Positions 24,901 through 32,673 of a DNA stretch of 64,000 bases are shown here, one piece after another; within the stretch, counting starts at the first letter, position 1; each line of letters opens with the position of its first letter. Source of the DNA: Variovorax sp. Root473 (GTDB lineage: Bacteria; Pseudomonadota; Gammaproteobacteria; Burkholderiales; Burkholderiaceae_C). The DNA lies in assembly GCF_001426505.1 (NCBI RefSeq), contig NZ_LMEV01000017.1, positions 1,925,816-1,989,815 of the forward strand, read 5' to 3'. The notes below the pieces were generated by a model. That model was not told the DNA's origin. It searched no databases and saw nothing but the letters and a program-made list of their open reading frames with translations. Both the position numbers and the translations under genes were made by a program.

Positions 24901-25545
24901 ATGGACAGTCCCACGCCCCCCCTGATCTCCCGACGCGACGCCCTCATTGCCGGCGCCGCCACCGCCGCGGCGGTGTCCTCTGCCGTGCCCGGCACGGTGG
25001 CGGCGCAGCCCGCGCCGTTGCCCGCCGCGGGGCCCCGGATGAAGCTGTCGCTCACCGTCAACGGGCAGGCGCACGCGCTGCAGCTCGACACGCGAACCAC
25101 CCTGCTCGACGCGCTGCGCGAGCACCTGAACCTCACCGGCACCAAGAAGGGCTGCGACCACGGCCAGTGCGGCGCCTGCACGGTCATCGCCGATGGCCGG
25201 CGTATCAATTCCTGCCTGACGCTCGCCGTGATGCACGACGGCGGCCAGGTCACCACCATCGAAGGGCTGGGCACGCCGCAGCACATGCACCCGCTGCAGG
25301 CCGCCTTCGTGAAGCACGACGGCTACCAGTGCGGCTACTGCACGCCGGGCCAGATCTGCTCGGCGGTCGCCGTGATCGACGAGGTCAAGCGCGGCATCCC
25401 GAGCCACGTGAGCGCCGACCTCAATGCCCGGCCGCTGCTGTCGGCCGACGAGCTGCGCGAGCGCATGAGCGGCAACATCTGCCGCTGCGGCGCGTACTCC
25501 AACATCGTCGACGCCATCACCGAAGTGGCCGGGAGCCGCGCATGA
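24901..25545 (+). CDS. paoA: Aldehyde oxidoreductase 2Fe-2S subunit, Tat-exported
   Basis: 214 residues. Twin-arginine signal at the N terminus (SRRDALIAGAATAAAV), then a plant-type ferredoxin 2Fe-2S domain with GCDHGQCGACTV and a later Cys, and the helical second cluster domain with YQCGYCTPGQICSA and GNICRCGAYSNI. These are the two 2Fe-2S clusters of xanthine-oxidase-family small subunits; the Tat signal points to the periplasmic PaoABC type. GAAGGAG precedes the ATG at 24901. The stop overlaps the paoB start (ATGA). No molybdenum-cofactor insertion chaperone (PaoD/XdhC type) follows the operon here. Confidence 0.93.
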   Translation: MDSPTPPLISRRDALIAGAATAAAVSSAVPGTVAAQPAPLPAAGPRMKLSLTVNGQAHALQLDTRTTLLDALREHLNLTGTKKGCDHGQCGACTVIADGRRINSCLTLAVMHDGGQVTTIEGLGTPQHMHPLQAAFVKHDGYQCGYCTPGQICSAVAVIDEVKRGIPSHVSADLNARPLLSADELRERMSGNICRCGAYSNIVDAITEVAGSRA

Positions 25546-26492
25546 AGCCGTTCACCTACGAGCGTGCGCCATCGCCCGCGCAGGCCGCCGCCGCCGTTGC
25601 GCGCCATGCTGGTGCCAAGTTCATCGCCGGCGGCACCAACCTGCTGGACCTGATGAAGCTGCAGATCGAGGCGCCGACGCACCTCGTCGACGTGAACGGC
25701 CTGGCACTCGACACCATCGCGCCCACGGCCGAGGGCGGCCTGCGCATCGGCGCACTCGTGCGCAACACCGACCTGGCCGCCGACGCGCGAGTGAGGCGCG
25801 ACTACGGCGTGCTGTCGCGCGCACTGCTGGCCGGCGCCTCGGGCCAGTTGCGCAACAAGGCCACGACCGCGGGCAACCTGCTGCAGCGCACGCGCTGCCC
25901 CTACTTCTACGACACCGACCAGCCCTGCAACAAGCGCCAGCCCGGCAGCGGCTGCAGCGCCATCGGCGGCATCACGCGCCAGCATGCGGTGATCGGCAGC
26001 AGCCCTGCGTGCATCGCGACGAACCCCGGAGACATGGCCGTGGCCCTGCGCGTGCTCGATGCATCGGTCGAAACCGTGCGCCCCGACGGCCAGGCCCGCG
26101 TGATCCCGATTGCCGACTTCCATCGCCTGCCCGGCGACACGCCGCACATCGAGACCGTGCTGCAGCGCGACGAGCTGATCACCGGCGTCACCCTGCCCCG
26201 GCCCATCGGCGGCACGCACGTCTACCGAAAGATCCGCGACCGCGCCTCGTACGCATTTGCGCTGGTGTCGGTCGCCGCGATCGTGCAGCGCGACGGCTCC
26301 GGCCGCGTGGCGCTGGGCGGGGTGGCGCACAAACCCTGGCGCGTCGAAGCCGCGGAGGCCGCACTTGCGCAGGGTGCCCGGGCGGTGACGGCGCAGCTGC
26401 TGGCCGGCGCGCAGCCGACCCACGACAACGCCTTCAAGGTGCCACTGGCCGAGCGCGCGCTGTCCGCGGCGCTGCTGCAAGCGAGGAGCTGA
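25542..26492 (+). CDS. paoB: Aldehyde oxidoreductase FAD-binding subunit
   Basis: 316 residues, CO-dehydrogenase/xanthine oxidase FAD subunit. The FAD loop KFIAGGTNLLDLMK lies near residue 27-40 and ASGQLRNKATTAGNLLQ near 105. A Cys-rich insertion, RTRCPYFYDTDQPCNKRQPGSGCSAIGG, matches the extra 4Fe-4S cluster characteristic of the PaoB branch. The C-terminal domain has YRKIRDRASYAFALVSVAA. It has no signal, as expected for a subunit co-exported with PaoA by Tat. Two base pairs separate its stop from the paoC ATG. Confidence 0.92.
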   Translation: MKPFTYERAPSPAQAAAAVARHAGAKFIAGGTNLLDLMKLQIEAPTHLVDVNGLALDTIAPTAEGGLRIGALVRNTDLAADARVRRDYGVLSRALLAGASGQLRNKATTAGNLLQRTRCPYFYDTDQPCNKRQPGSGCSAIGGITRQHAVIGSSPACIATNPGDMAVALRVLDASVETVRPDGQARVIPIADFHRLPGDTPHIETVLQRDELITGVTLPRPIGGTHVYRKIRDRASYAFALVSVAAIVQRDGSGRVALGGVAHKPWRVEAAEAALAQGARAVTAQLLAGAQPTHDNAFKVPLAERALSAALLQARS

Positions 26493-26494
26493 GC

Positions 26495-28705
26495 ATGAAA
26501 TTCGACACCCCTGCCACCACCAACCCCATCGACCAGCTGAAGGTCATCGGCAAGCCGACCGACCGCATCGACGGCCCGGCCAAGACCACGGGCTTTGCGC
26601 GTTACGCCTACGAACGCAACGCCGAGGTGCCCGATGCGCTCTACGGCGTCGTGGTCGGCGCCGGCATCGCCAAGGGCCGCATCGCTTCGATGGACCTGAA
26701 CGCCGCGCGCGCGACACCGGGCGTGCGCGCCATCGTCACGGCGCGCAATGCCGGCACGCTCGGCAAGGGCGACTTCAACACGGCCAAGCTGCTGGGCGGC
26801 CCCGAGATCGACCACTACCACCAGGCCGTCGCGCTCGTGGTGGCCGACACCTTCGAGCAGGCGCGTGCGGCCGCGCAGCTGGTGCGCATCGGCTACACGC
26901 GCTCGCCCGGTCGCTTCGACCTCGCGGCGGAAATGGGTGCGGCGCAGCTCCCAGAGCCCACGCCCTTCGCCGGCCCGCCGGAAACGAAGACGGGCGATTT
27001 TTCAGGCGCTTTCGCCGCCGCGTCGGTGCAGCTCGACGCCACCTACACCACGCCCGACGAGTCGCACGCGATGATGGAACCGCACGCGTCCATCGCACAG
27101 TGGCAAGGCGACAAGCTCACGATCTGGACCTCGAACCAGATGATTGCCTGGGGCGTCGGCGACGTCGCCAAGACGCTGGGCATTCCAAAGGCGAACGTGC
27201 GCCTGGTCTCGCCCTTCGTGGGCGGCGGCTTCGGCGGCAAGCTGTTCGTGCGCGCGGACGCGCTGCTCGCTGCGCTCGGGGCGCGCGAGGCCCGGCGCCC
27301 CGTGAAGGTCGCGCTGCAACGACCGCTGATGATGAACAACACCACGCACCGGCCAGCGACCATCCAGCGCATCCGCATCGGGGCCACGCGCGACGGCAAG
27401 ATCACCGCCATCGCACACGAAGGCTGGTCGGGCGACCTGCCCGGCGGCCAGGCCGAGACCGCCGTCAACCAGACCCGGCTGCTGTACGCCGGTGCGAACC
27501 GCCTGACCACCACGCGCCTCGCCGTGCTCGACCTGCCCGAAGGCAACGCCATGCGCGCGCCCGGCGAGGCGCCCGGCATGATGGCGCTGGAGATCGCCAT
27601 GGACGAGATGGCGCACAAGCTCGGGCTCGACCCCGTCGAGTTCCGCGTGCGCAACGACACGCAGGTCGATCCCGAAAAGCCGGAACGACCCTACTCCCAG
27701 CGCCGCCTGATCGAATGCCTGCGCATCGGCGCCGAGCGCTTCGGCTGGAACCGGCGCAGCACCCCGCCGGCACAGCAGCGGGACGGACGCTGGCTCGTGG
27801 GCATGGGCATGGCCGCGGCCTTCCGCAACAACCTGCTGACGAAATCGGCCGCACGCGTGCGGCTGGACAGCCGCGGCATCGTCACCGTCGAAACCGACAT
27901 GACAGACATCGGCACGGGCACCTACACCATCATTGCGCAGACTGCCGCCGAAACCATGGGCCTGCCGCTCGACAAGGTGCAGGTGCGCCTCGGCGATTCG
28001 GCCTATCCCGTGTCGGCCGGCTCCGGCGGGCAATGGGGCGCCAACAACTCGACGGCGGGGGTCTACGCGGCGTGCATGAAACTGCGCGAGGCCATTGCGG
28101 GCAAGCTCGGCGTGGCGGCAGCCGATGCGCAGTTCGTGAACGGCATGGTGCATGCCGGCGGACGCCCCGTGTCGCTGGCCGAAGTCGCGGGCGCGAGCGG
28201 GATGGTCGCGCAAGACGGCATCGAGTACGGCGACCTCGACAAGAAGTACCAGCAGTCCACCTTCGGTGCGCACTTCGTCGAAGTGGGCGTCGACGCCATC
28301 ACCGGCGAGATCCGCGTGCGGCGCATGCTGGCCGTGTGCGCGGCCGGGCGCATCCTGAACCCCAAGTCGGCGCGCAGCCAGGTCATCGGCGCCATGACGA
28401 TGGGCGTCGGCGGCGCGCTCATGGAAGAGCTGGCGCTCGACAAGCGGCATGGCTTCTTCGTCAACCACGACCTCGCGGGCTACGAGGTGCCGGTGCATGC
28501 CGACATTCCCCATCAGGACGTGATCTTCCTGGACGAGACCGACCCGATCTCGTCGCCGATGAAGGCCAAGGGCGTGGGCGAGCTCGGCATGTGCGGCGTC
28601 GCGGCCGCGGTGGCCAATGCGGTCTACAACGCGACCGGCGTCCGCGTGCGCGACTACCCCATCACCCTCGACAAGCTGCTGGAAGGCTTGCCGCCGGTGG
28701 CGTAA
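26495..28705 (+). CDS. paoC: Aldehyde oxidoreductase molybdenum-cofactor subunit
   Basis: 736 residues, the usual length of PaoC. Two Mo-binding aldehyde oxidase domains: IDGPAKTTGFARYAYE, ESHAMMEPHASIAQW, VSPFVGGGFGGKLF, the molybdopterin-binding TGTYTIIAQTAAETMG and GSGGQWGANNSTAGV, and the active-site Glu in MKAKGVGELGMCGVAAAVANA. Catalyses oxidation of aldehydes to carboxylates in the periplasm. Last gene of paoABC. The start at 26495 has GAGGAG inside the paoB end. The substrate range is unknown; PaoABC enzymes often detoxify aromatic aldehydes. Confidence 0.94.
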   Translation: MKFDTPATTNPIDQLKVIGKPTDRIDGPAKTTGFARYAYERNAEVPDALYGVVVGAGIAKGRIASMDLNAARATPGVRAIVTARNAGTLGKGDFNTAKLLGGPEIDHYHQAVALVVADTFEQARAAAQLVRIGYTRSPGRFDLAAEMGAAQLPEPTPFAGPPETKTGDFSGAFAAASVQLDATYTTPDESHAMMEPHASIAQWQGDKLTIWTSNQMIAWGVGDVAKTLGIPKANVRLVSPFVGGGFGGKLFVRADALLAALGAREARRPVKVALQRPLMMNNTTHRPATIQRIRIGATRDGKITAIAHEGWSGDLPGGQAETAVNQTRLLYAGANRLTTTRLAVLDLPEGNAMRAPGEAPGMMALEIAMDEMAHKLGLDPVEFRVRNDTQVDPEKPERPYSQRRLIECLRIGAERFGWNRRSTPPAQQRDGRWLVGMGMAAAFRNNLLTKSAARVRLDSRGIVTVETDMTDIGTGTYTIIAQTAAETMGLPLDKVQVRLGDSAYPVSAGSGGQWGANNSTAGVYAACMKLREAIAGKLGVAAADAQFVNGMVHAGGRPVSLAEVAGASGMVAQDGIEYGDLDKKYQQSTFGAHFVEVGVDAITGEIRVRRMLAVCAAGRILNPKSARSQVIGAMTMGVGGALMEELALDKRHGFFVNHDLAGYEVPVHADIPHQDVIFLDETDPISSPMKAKGVGELGMCGVAAAVANAVYNATGVRVRDYPITLDKLLEGLPPVA

Positions 28706-28737
28706 GCCGCGCCGAAGAAGCAGCCACCGCGCGATGG

Positions 28738-29019
28738 TCAGAACCGCGTTTCCACGCGAAGCCTGAACTCCTCGTCCGCGCTGCCTTCGTCGTCCGCGAA
28801 GGCGATTCGCAGCCGCGCCTGCTCGTGCCGCAGCGCCAACTGGCAACGCCGCTCGAGCGTAGCGGCATCGCCGGGTGTCATGTCGTCGAAGTCGATCAGG
28901 AACTGCGACTCTTCATGGGTCAGCCCATGAAGAACCTCCTGGCTGTGGGAATTGATGGCGAGCAGCCCATCTGCCAGAAGACGCGCGCGCCGGTCGTTCG
29001 CAATGCGAAGTGCCTGCAT
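28738..29019 (-). CDS. Small acidic hypothetical protein
   Basis: 93 residues, function unknown. Predicted mostly helical: a basic N-terminal helix (MQALRIANDRRARLLADGLLAIN), LTHEESQFLIDFDDMTPGDAATLERRCQLALRHEQARLRI and an acidic tail ADDEGSADEEFRLRVETRF. No motif recognised. AAAGGAGTCCTC sits just before the ATG at 29019. Convergent with paoC (32 bp). Confidence 0.6.
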   Translation of the reverse strand: MQALRIANDRRARLLADGLLAINSHSQEVLHGLTHEESQFLIDFDDMTPGDAATLERRCQLALRHEQARLRIAFADDEGSADEEFRLRVETRF

Positions 29020-29265
29020 GAGGACTCCTTTCGGGGAAAGTCGTGTGCTGTCGCCCCACCATCGCGCTGCGGGGGGACGGTCATGTAGGCAGGCACCGCG
29101 TCTTGCGTGCGGTGAAAGCGAATGCGCAGATCGATGGATCTGCGCGGGAGCAGATAGCGCCGGCGGCAGTGACGTTGCGGGGGCGTGCTTCAGGAATTTC
29201 CTTCGCTGCAACCTCTTGCCTTCAAGAAGTTCCAGGGGTCGCGAGGGACGCCGGGAAATGGGGGC

Positions 29266-29339
29266 TGGAGCGGGTGAAGGGAATCGAACCCTCGTATGAA
29301 GCTTGGGAAGCTGCCGTTCTACCATTGAACTACACCCGC
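29266..29339 (-). tRNA. tRNA-Gly (anticodon CCC)
   Basis: Cloverleaf read on the minus strand: acceptor GCGGGTG/CACCCGC, D arm GTTC-AATGGTA-GAAC, anticodon loop TTCCCAA (anticodon CCC at 29305-29307), T arm with TTCGATT loop, discriminator T and encoded CCA (29266-29268). One mismatch (C-T) lies at position 28-42 of the anticodon stem; all other stems pair. Confidence 0.97.
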
Positions 29340-29390
29340 AGCAGGCGCGGATTCTAACGTCAGTTCCCTGCCCCTCTTGTCTGCGCGCGC

Positions 29391-29615
29391 TCAGGTCTGC
29401 AGCTCGCCCTTTCGCAGCCGCAGCGCCGCGCGCCCCTTCGATGTGATGAGCAGGATGACGGCCACGCGCCGGCCGGTGCCGCTGGCTGCCGGGGGCAGGA
29501 CGGCTTCGATGAGATGGGCGGCGACCAGCATGATCGCGCAATGGATATCGGCTTCGTCGCGGACCGCCATCGGGAACGATGCGTCTTCGATGCGCTCCAG
29601 AAAGTCCATGGGCAT
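29391..29615 (-). CDS. Small conserved protein, copy 2 of a paralogous pair
   Basis: 74 residues, paralogue of the protein at 24441-24659: MPMDFLERIEDASFPMAVRDEADIHCAIMLVAAHLIEAVLPP and an end ILLITSKGRAALRLRKGELQT. Function unknown. GAGGAGC precedes the ATG at 29615. It sits just after the tRNA-Gly gene on the same strand. Confidence 0.68.
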   Translation of the reverse strand: MPMDFLERIEDASFPMAVRDEADIHCAIMLVAAHLIEAVLPPAASGTGRRVAVILLITSKGRAALRLRKGELQT

Positions 29616-29750
29616 GGCAAAGCTCCTCACAAAACGAGCCGCAGTCTAGGACGTCGCGGCCCCGAAATAGCCGACCAGACAGGTTGCTTTTGTAACCAAT
29701 TTAAAGAACGCTGGCGCGCTAGAACTTTCTCACAACACCGCGTGGACAGC

Positions 29751-30053
29751 CTAGGCACTTTGGCTTCCGGTGCTGCTGCGTGGCGGTGCATTCGCAGGCC
29801 CGAAATCGCCGCAGGCCAGCACGATGGGCCCGCGCGGGTCGGCCCGGAAACGGGCCACGGCCGCGGCCTCGATCAGATCGAAATGCCGTTGGCAGGCCTG
29901 CAGCGCCTGCTCGCCGATTTCCTGCGCGCCCAGCGCGTCGTGCAGCACGTCTTGCGAAATCTGCGCCAGCACGCGTGTGCCATCGGGACCGTCGGGGTAC
30001 ACGGCAAATTTCACCGTGGCCGTGTCGAAGCAGTAGATGCCTTCGAAGTCCAT
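29751..30053 (-). CDS. DUF1488-like small protein (copy 2)
   Basis: 100 residues, paralogue of the protein at 22064-22471 (MDFEGIYCFD start, FAVYPDGPDGTRVLAQIS, LHDALGAQEIGEQALQACQRHFDLIEAAAVARF). Shorter than copy 1 because the tail differs. Tentatively DUF1488-like; role unknown. GGAGACAAGGCG precedes the ATG at 30053. It lies 135 bp upstream of copy 2 of the other small-protein pair, so both pairs are duplicated locally. Confidence 0.66.
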   Translation of the reverse strand: MDFEGIYCFDTATVKFAVYPDGPDGTRVLAQISQDVLHDALGAQEIGEQALQACQRHFDLIEAAAVARFRADPRGPIVLACGDFGPANAPPRSSTGSQSA

Positions 30054-30164
30054 CGCCTTGTCTCCTTCACCGTAGCGCAAGGAATTCGGCGCGCACGCCG
30101 CGACGTGAGCTGATGGACGGGGACCCGTGTTGTGGAAGGAGCCGGCCTACACCGCTCGCACACC

Positions 30165-30941
30165 TCAGGCGGCGCTGCTCGACACCGGCTTGGTGAGCGT
30201 CGAGGTCGCCTTGGCGCCGAGCGTCATCTCGGTGATCCATGAGACGAGCAGCGCGCCGTACGCCTGGCGCGATTCCAGCCGCGACAGCGCGTGGTCGGCG
30301 CCGGCGAGCTTTCGGTAGGTGACCGAGCGCACGCGCTTGAAGGCGGCGAGGTAGTTCTCGACCACGGGGTGCGGCACGGTCTGGTCGTCTTCCGATTCAA
30401 CGATGAGCACGTCGCCGGTGAAGGCGGCGCAGGCTTTGAGCGCGCGGTTGTCGTCGGGCCCGACAAGCGTGCGGCGGTAGGCCACGAGGTCGGAGCGGCT
30501 CAGCAGGCCCTTGGGCGTGTCCCACTCGCCGTCGCGGTACAGCGCCGGCGCGCGCAACGCGAGCCAGCGCACGGGCCGCATCGCGCTGACGAGTGCGGCC
30601 AGGTAGCCGCCGTAGCTGCTTCCGACGATGGCGATGGCCTCGGGGTCGACGGTGGGATGGCCCACGAGCGCGTCGTAGGCGGCGAGCACGTCGCGCAGGT
30701 TGTCTTCGCGCGTGACCTGCTGGCGCAGCCCGGCGTGGCGCGCGTGGCCGCGCAGGTCGAAGGTCAGGCAGACGCAGCCGAGCGCGGCGATTTCGTGCGC
30801 GCGCTTGAGGTACTGCTCCTGGCTGCCATCCCAGCCGTGCACCAGCAGCACGCCGGGCACCATGGTGGACGCGGCGAACAGCGTGCCTTCGATGTGATGG
30901 CCGTTGACGGGAATGTCGATGGAACTATGGCGTGTCGGCAT
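30165..30941 (-). CDS. Alpha/beta hydrolase
   Basis: 258 residues, cytoplasmic. Oxyanion HGWDGSQ, strand LTFDLRGHARHAG, nucleophile elbow GSSYGG, an acid in VESEDDQTVP and the His in AGADHALSR form a complete catalytic set of the dienelactone-hydrolase/peptidase-like type. The substrate is unknown. The ATG at 30941 lies within the end of the DUF3182 gene (17 bp overlap), so they are co-transcribed. Confidence 0.82.
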   Translation of the reverse strand: MPTRHSSIDIPVNGHHIEGTLFAASTMVPGVLLVHGWDGSQEQYLKRAHEIAALGCVCLTFDLRGHARHAGLRQQVTREDNLRDVLAAYDALVGHPTVDPEAIAIVGSSYGGYLAALVSAMRPVRWLALRAPALYRDGEWDTPKGLLSRSDLVAYRRTLVGPDDNRALKACAAFTGDVLIVESEDDQTVPHPVVENYLAAFKRVRSVTYRKLAGADHALSRLESRQAYGALLVSWITEMTLGAKATSTLTKPVSSSAA

Positions 30942-32085
30942 GCGAAGTGGTGGTGGTTGTGGTCGCGGTTTTCAGCAAGGTGTATTTGCACAGGGGCCCG
31001 GTCTCGGGGTCGTTGCCCCGGTAGGCCACGATGGCATCGGCCGGCACGTCGGCGGCGCCGTACACCTCGAAGCAGGACGCGTGCACGCGCTGGCAGGCCG
31101 GGTCCTGGTGGAAGGCCTCGAGCCCCGCGATCTCCGCGCCCGTGGCGCCGCCCACGCGCCACGACTGCTCCAGCACGCCCGAGCGCCACTCGCCGCGGCC
31201 GTCGAGCCCTTGCGCCACGTCGTAGTTCACGCGCGATGCGAAGAAACCGGGGTAGCAGTCGATCACGGCGCGGTGGTAGCAGCGCGCCTGCTCGATCGCT
31301 CGGCGCAGCGGCGGCGGCGGGTCGACCACGGCCAGCAGCGTATCGAGGTCGCCGCGCACCAGCAGCAGGTCGGAGCCGCCGTAGACCTCGGCGCCGGCGT
31401 TGTCGCGCGTGGTGCGCTGCTTGCCGCAGTAGCTGACGATGCGCTGCGCAACGAGGAGTTGCCCGACGCTGTAGGTGTCCGGCTGCTCCAGGTTGGTTTC
31501 GAGCACGAGGCCGTGGGTGGCGATCTCGCGCTCGTCCATCGCATCCAGGCAGCGTTCAAGCGCATGCACGTCATCGACCACCTGCTGTCCGCGCCCGCCG
31601 GTGGCAGTGACGGATTTCAGGCGCACGCGGCCGATGTCGAGCAGCGCCCTGCCCGCGCCGCGCGCCTCGTCAATGCTGAAGCACGAAAAGCCGGGCAGCA
31701 CGGCGTCAGCGATCTCCACCGCGATGCGCGCCGACCAGCCCACGGGCCGCACGGCATCGGGGCCGATGAGCGGATGGCTGATCGCCTTGGTGGCGACGAA
31801 GGCATGCGGCACCACGCCGCCGAAGAGGTCGTCCACGCCAGTGATGCCCAGGGCCTTCGCCTGGTGCGGATCGGTGAGCGTGTCGCTCGGCACGAAATAG
31901 AGCGGCTGCGAGCCGGGCTGGGCGGCGTCGTAGGCGCCCGCGAAGTCCCAGCCGTGAAGCGCCGCCAGCCTCTGCGCAAAGTTGGCGCGTGTGGCGTGCT
32001 CGTGTTCGCTGCAGAAGTCCTGCCGGCGCACGTCCCAGGTGACGACGCGGCGCGGGGCCGGATCGGTGGCGGACGCCAGGGCCAT
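30925..32085 (-). CDS. DUF3182 family protein (ATP-grasp-like)
   Basis: About 386 residues. TWDVRRQDFCSEHEHATRANFAQRLAALHGWDFAG, PLIGPDAVRPVGWSARIA, VRLKSVTATGGRGQQVVDD and EIATHGLVLETNLEQPDTYSVGQ follow the DUF3182 family, whose layout (Lys-Ser-Gly-rich loop, then a Glu-rich strand) recalls ATP-grasp ligases. Role unknown; members are often beside catalases or stress genes. The ATG at 32085 is chosen; a GTG at 32097 with GGTGGA upstream is an alternative, and an earlier ATG would overlap the next gene. Operon with the hydrolase at 30165 and likely the short protein upstream. Confidence 0.75.
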   Translation of the reverse strand: MALASATDPAPRRVVTWDVRRQDFCSEHEHATRANFAQRLAALHGWDFAGAYDAAQPGSQPLYFVPSDTLTDPHQAKALGITGVDDLFGGVVPHAFVATKAISHPLIGPDAVRPVGWSARIAVEIADAVLPGFSCFSIDEARGAGRALLDIGRVRLKSVTATGGRGQQVVDDVHALERCLDAMDEREIATHGLVLETNLEQPDTYSVGQLLVAQRIVSYCGKQRTTRDNAGAEVYGGSDLLLVRGDLDTLLAVVDPPPPLRRAIEQARCYHRAVIDCYPGFFASRVNYDVAQGLDGRGEWRSGVLEQSWRVGGATGAEIAGLEAFHQDPACQRVHASCFEVYGAADVPADAIVAYRGNDPETGPLCKYTLLKTATTTTTTSHADTP

Positions 32086-32116
32086 GACGGTGTTCACGCG
32101 CGGGTCCACCGGGGCC

Positions 32117-32416
32117 TCAGGGCTTTGGGGGCGAGGCGGCGCCCTGCGTGCCCGACTTGTCTTTTTCCGCCTTGTCCTTGTCGCCATCGCCCGAGGGCAG
32201 CTTGACCTTCGTGACAGTGACCGACACCGGGTCGCTGGCCGGGAACGATTCTTCCACGCCGCTGTCGAGTGCCTCTTCGCTGGACGGCTGCTCCGTTGGC
32301 TTGACGGCTTCCGCCGGCGGCCGGCCGTGGTTGTCGGACGTGGGAAACGGGAACTTCTCCGGCGGGTTCTCGTCCGGGCTCGCCGGCTTCGGGTCGGGGG
32401 TCTGCTTCGAAGTCAT
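32117..32416 (-). CDS. Short Pro/Asp-rich protein with ESFPASDP motif
   Basis: 99 residues, low complexity, probably disordered: Pro/Lys/Asp-rich, with the block LDSGVEESFPASDPVSVTVT. ESFPASDP is a recurring motif of short uncharacterised proteobacterial proteins. AAGGAG precedes the ATG at 32416. It diverges from ligD and is upstream of DUF3182 on the same strand. Confidence 0.65.
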   Translation of the reverse strand: MTSKQTPDPKPASPDENPPEKFPFPTSDNHGRPPAEAVKPTEQPSSEEALDSGVEESFPASDPVSVTVTKVKLPSGDGDKDKAEKDKSGTQGAASPPKP

Positions 32417-32673
32417 GGGGTCTCCTTGGTGCGATGCACACGGGGGCTCACAGGGCTGCTTCCTTCGACGAAGGCGGCAGTGCCTCCATGGTGGACAGAT
32501 CGCCACGGACGCCGGTCGGAGGGCGCAGCGCCTGCGCGTGGGACCCGTCCGATACCTGTCCGCACGCCTCACCCGGCGTGTCGGACCCGGGCCTGCGCGT
32601 GCGGTCTTGACCCACACGAAGACCGGACACCTGCCCGATGCGGCGTGCGGCGAAAGCGGGCACAACCGAGGGC

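Noticed and set aside
29616..29750. Promoter in the AT-richer stretch near 29690-29720
   Set aside because: TTGGTT and similar hexamers are present on the minus strand but no well-spaced -10 partner could be chosen.
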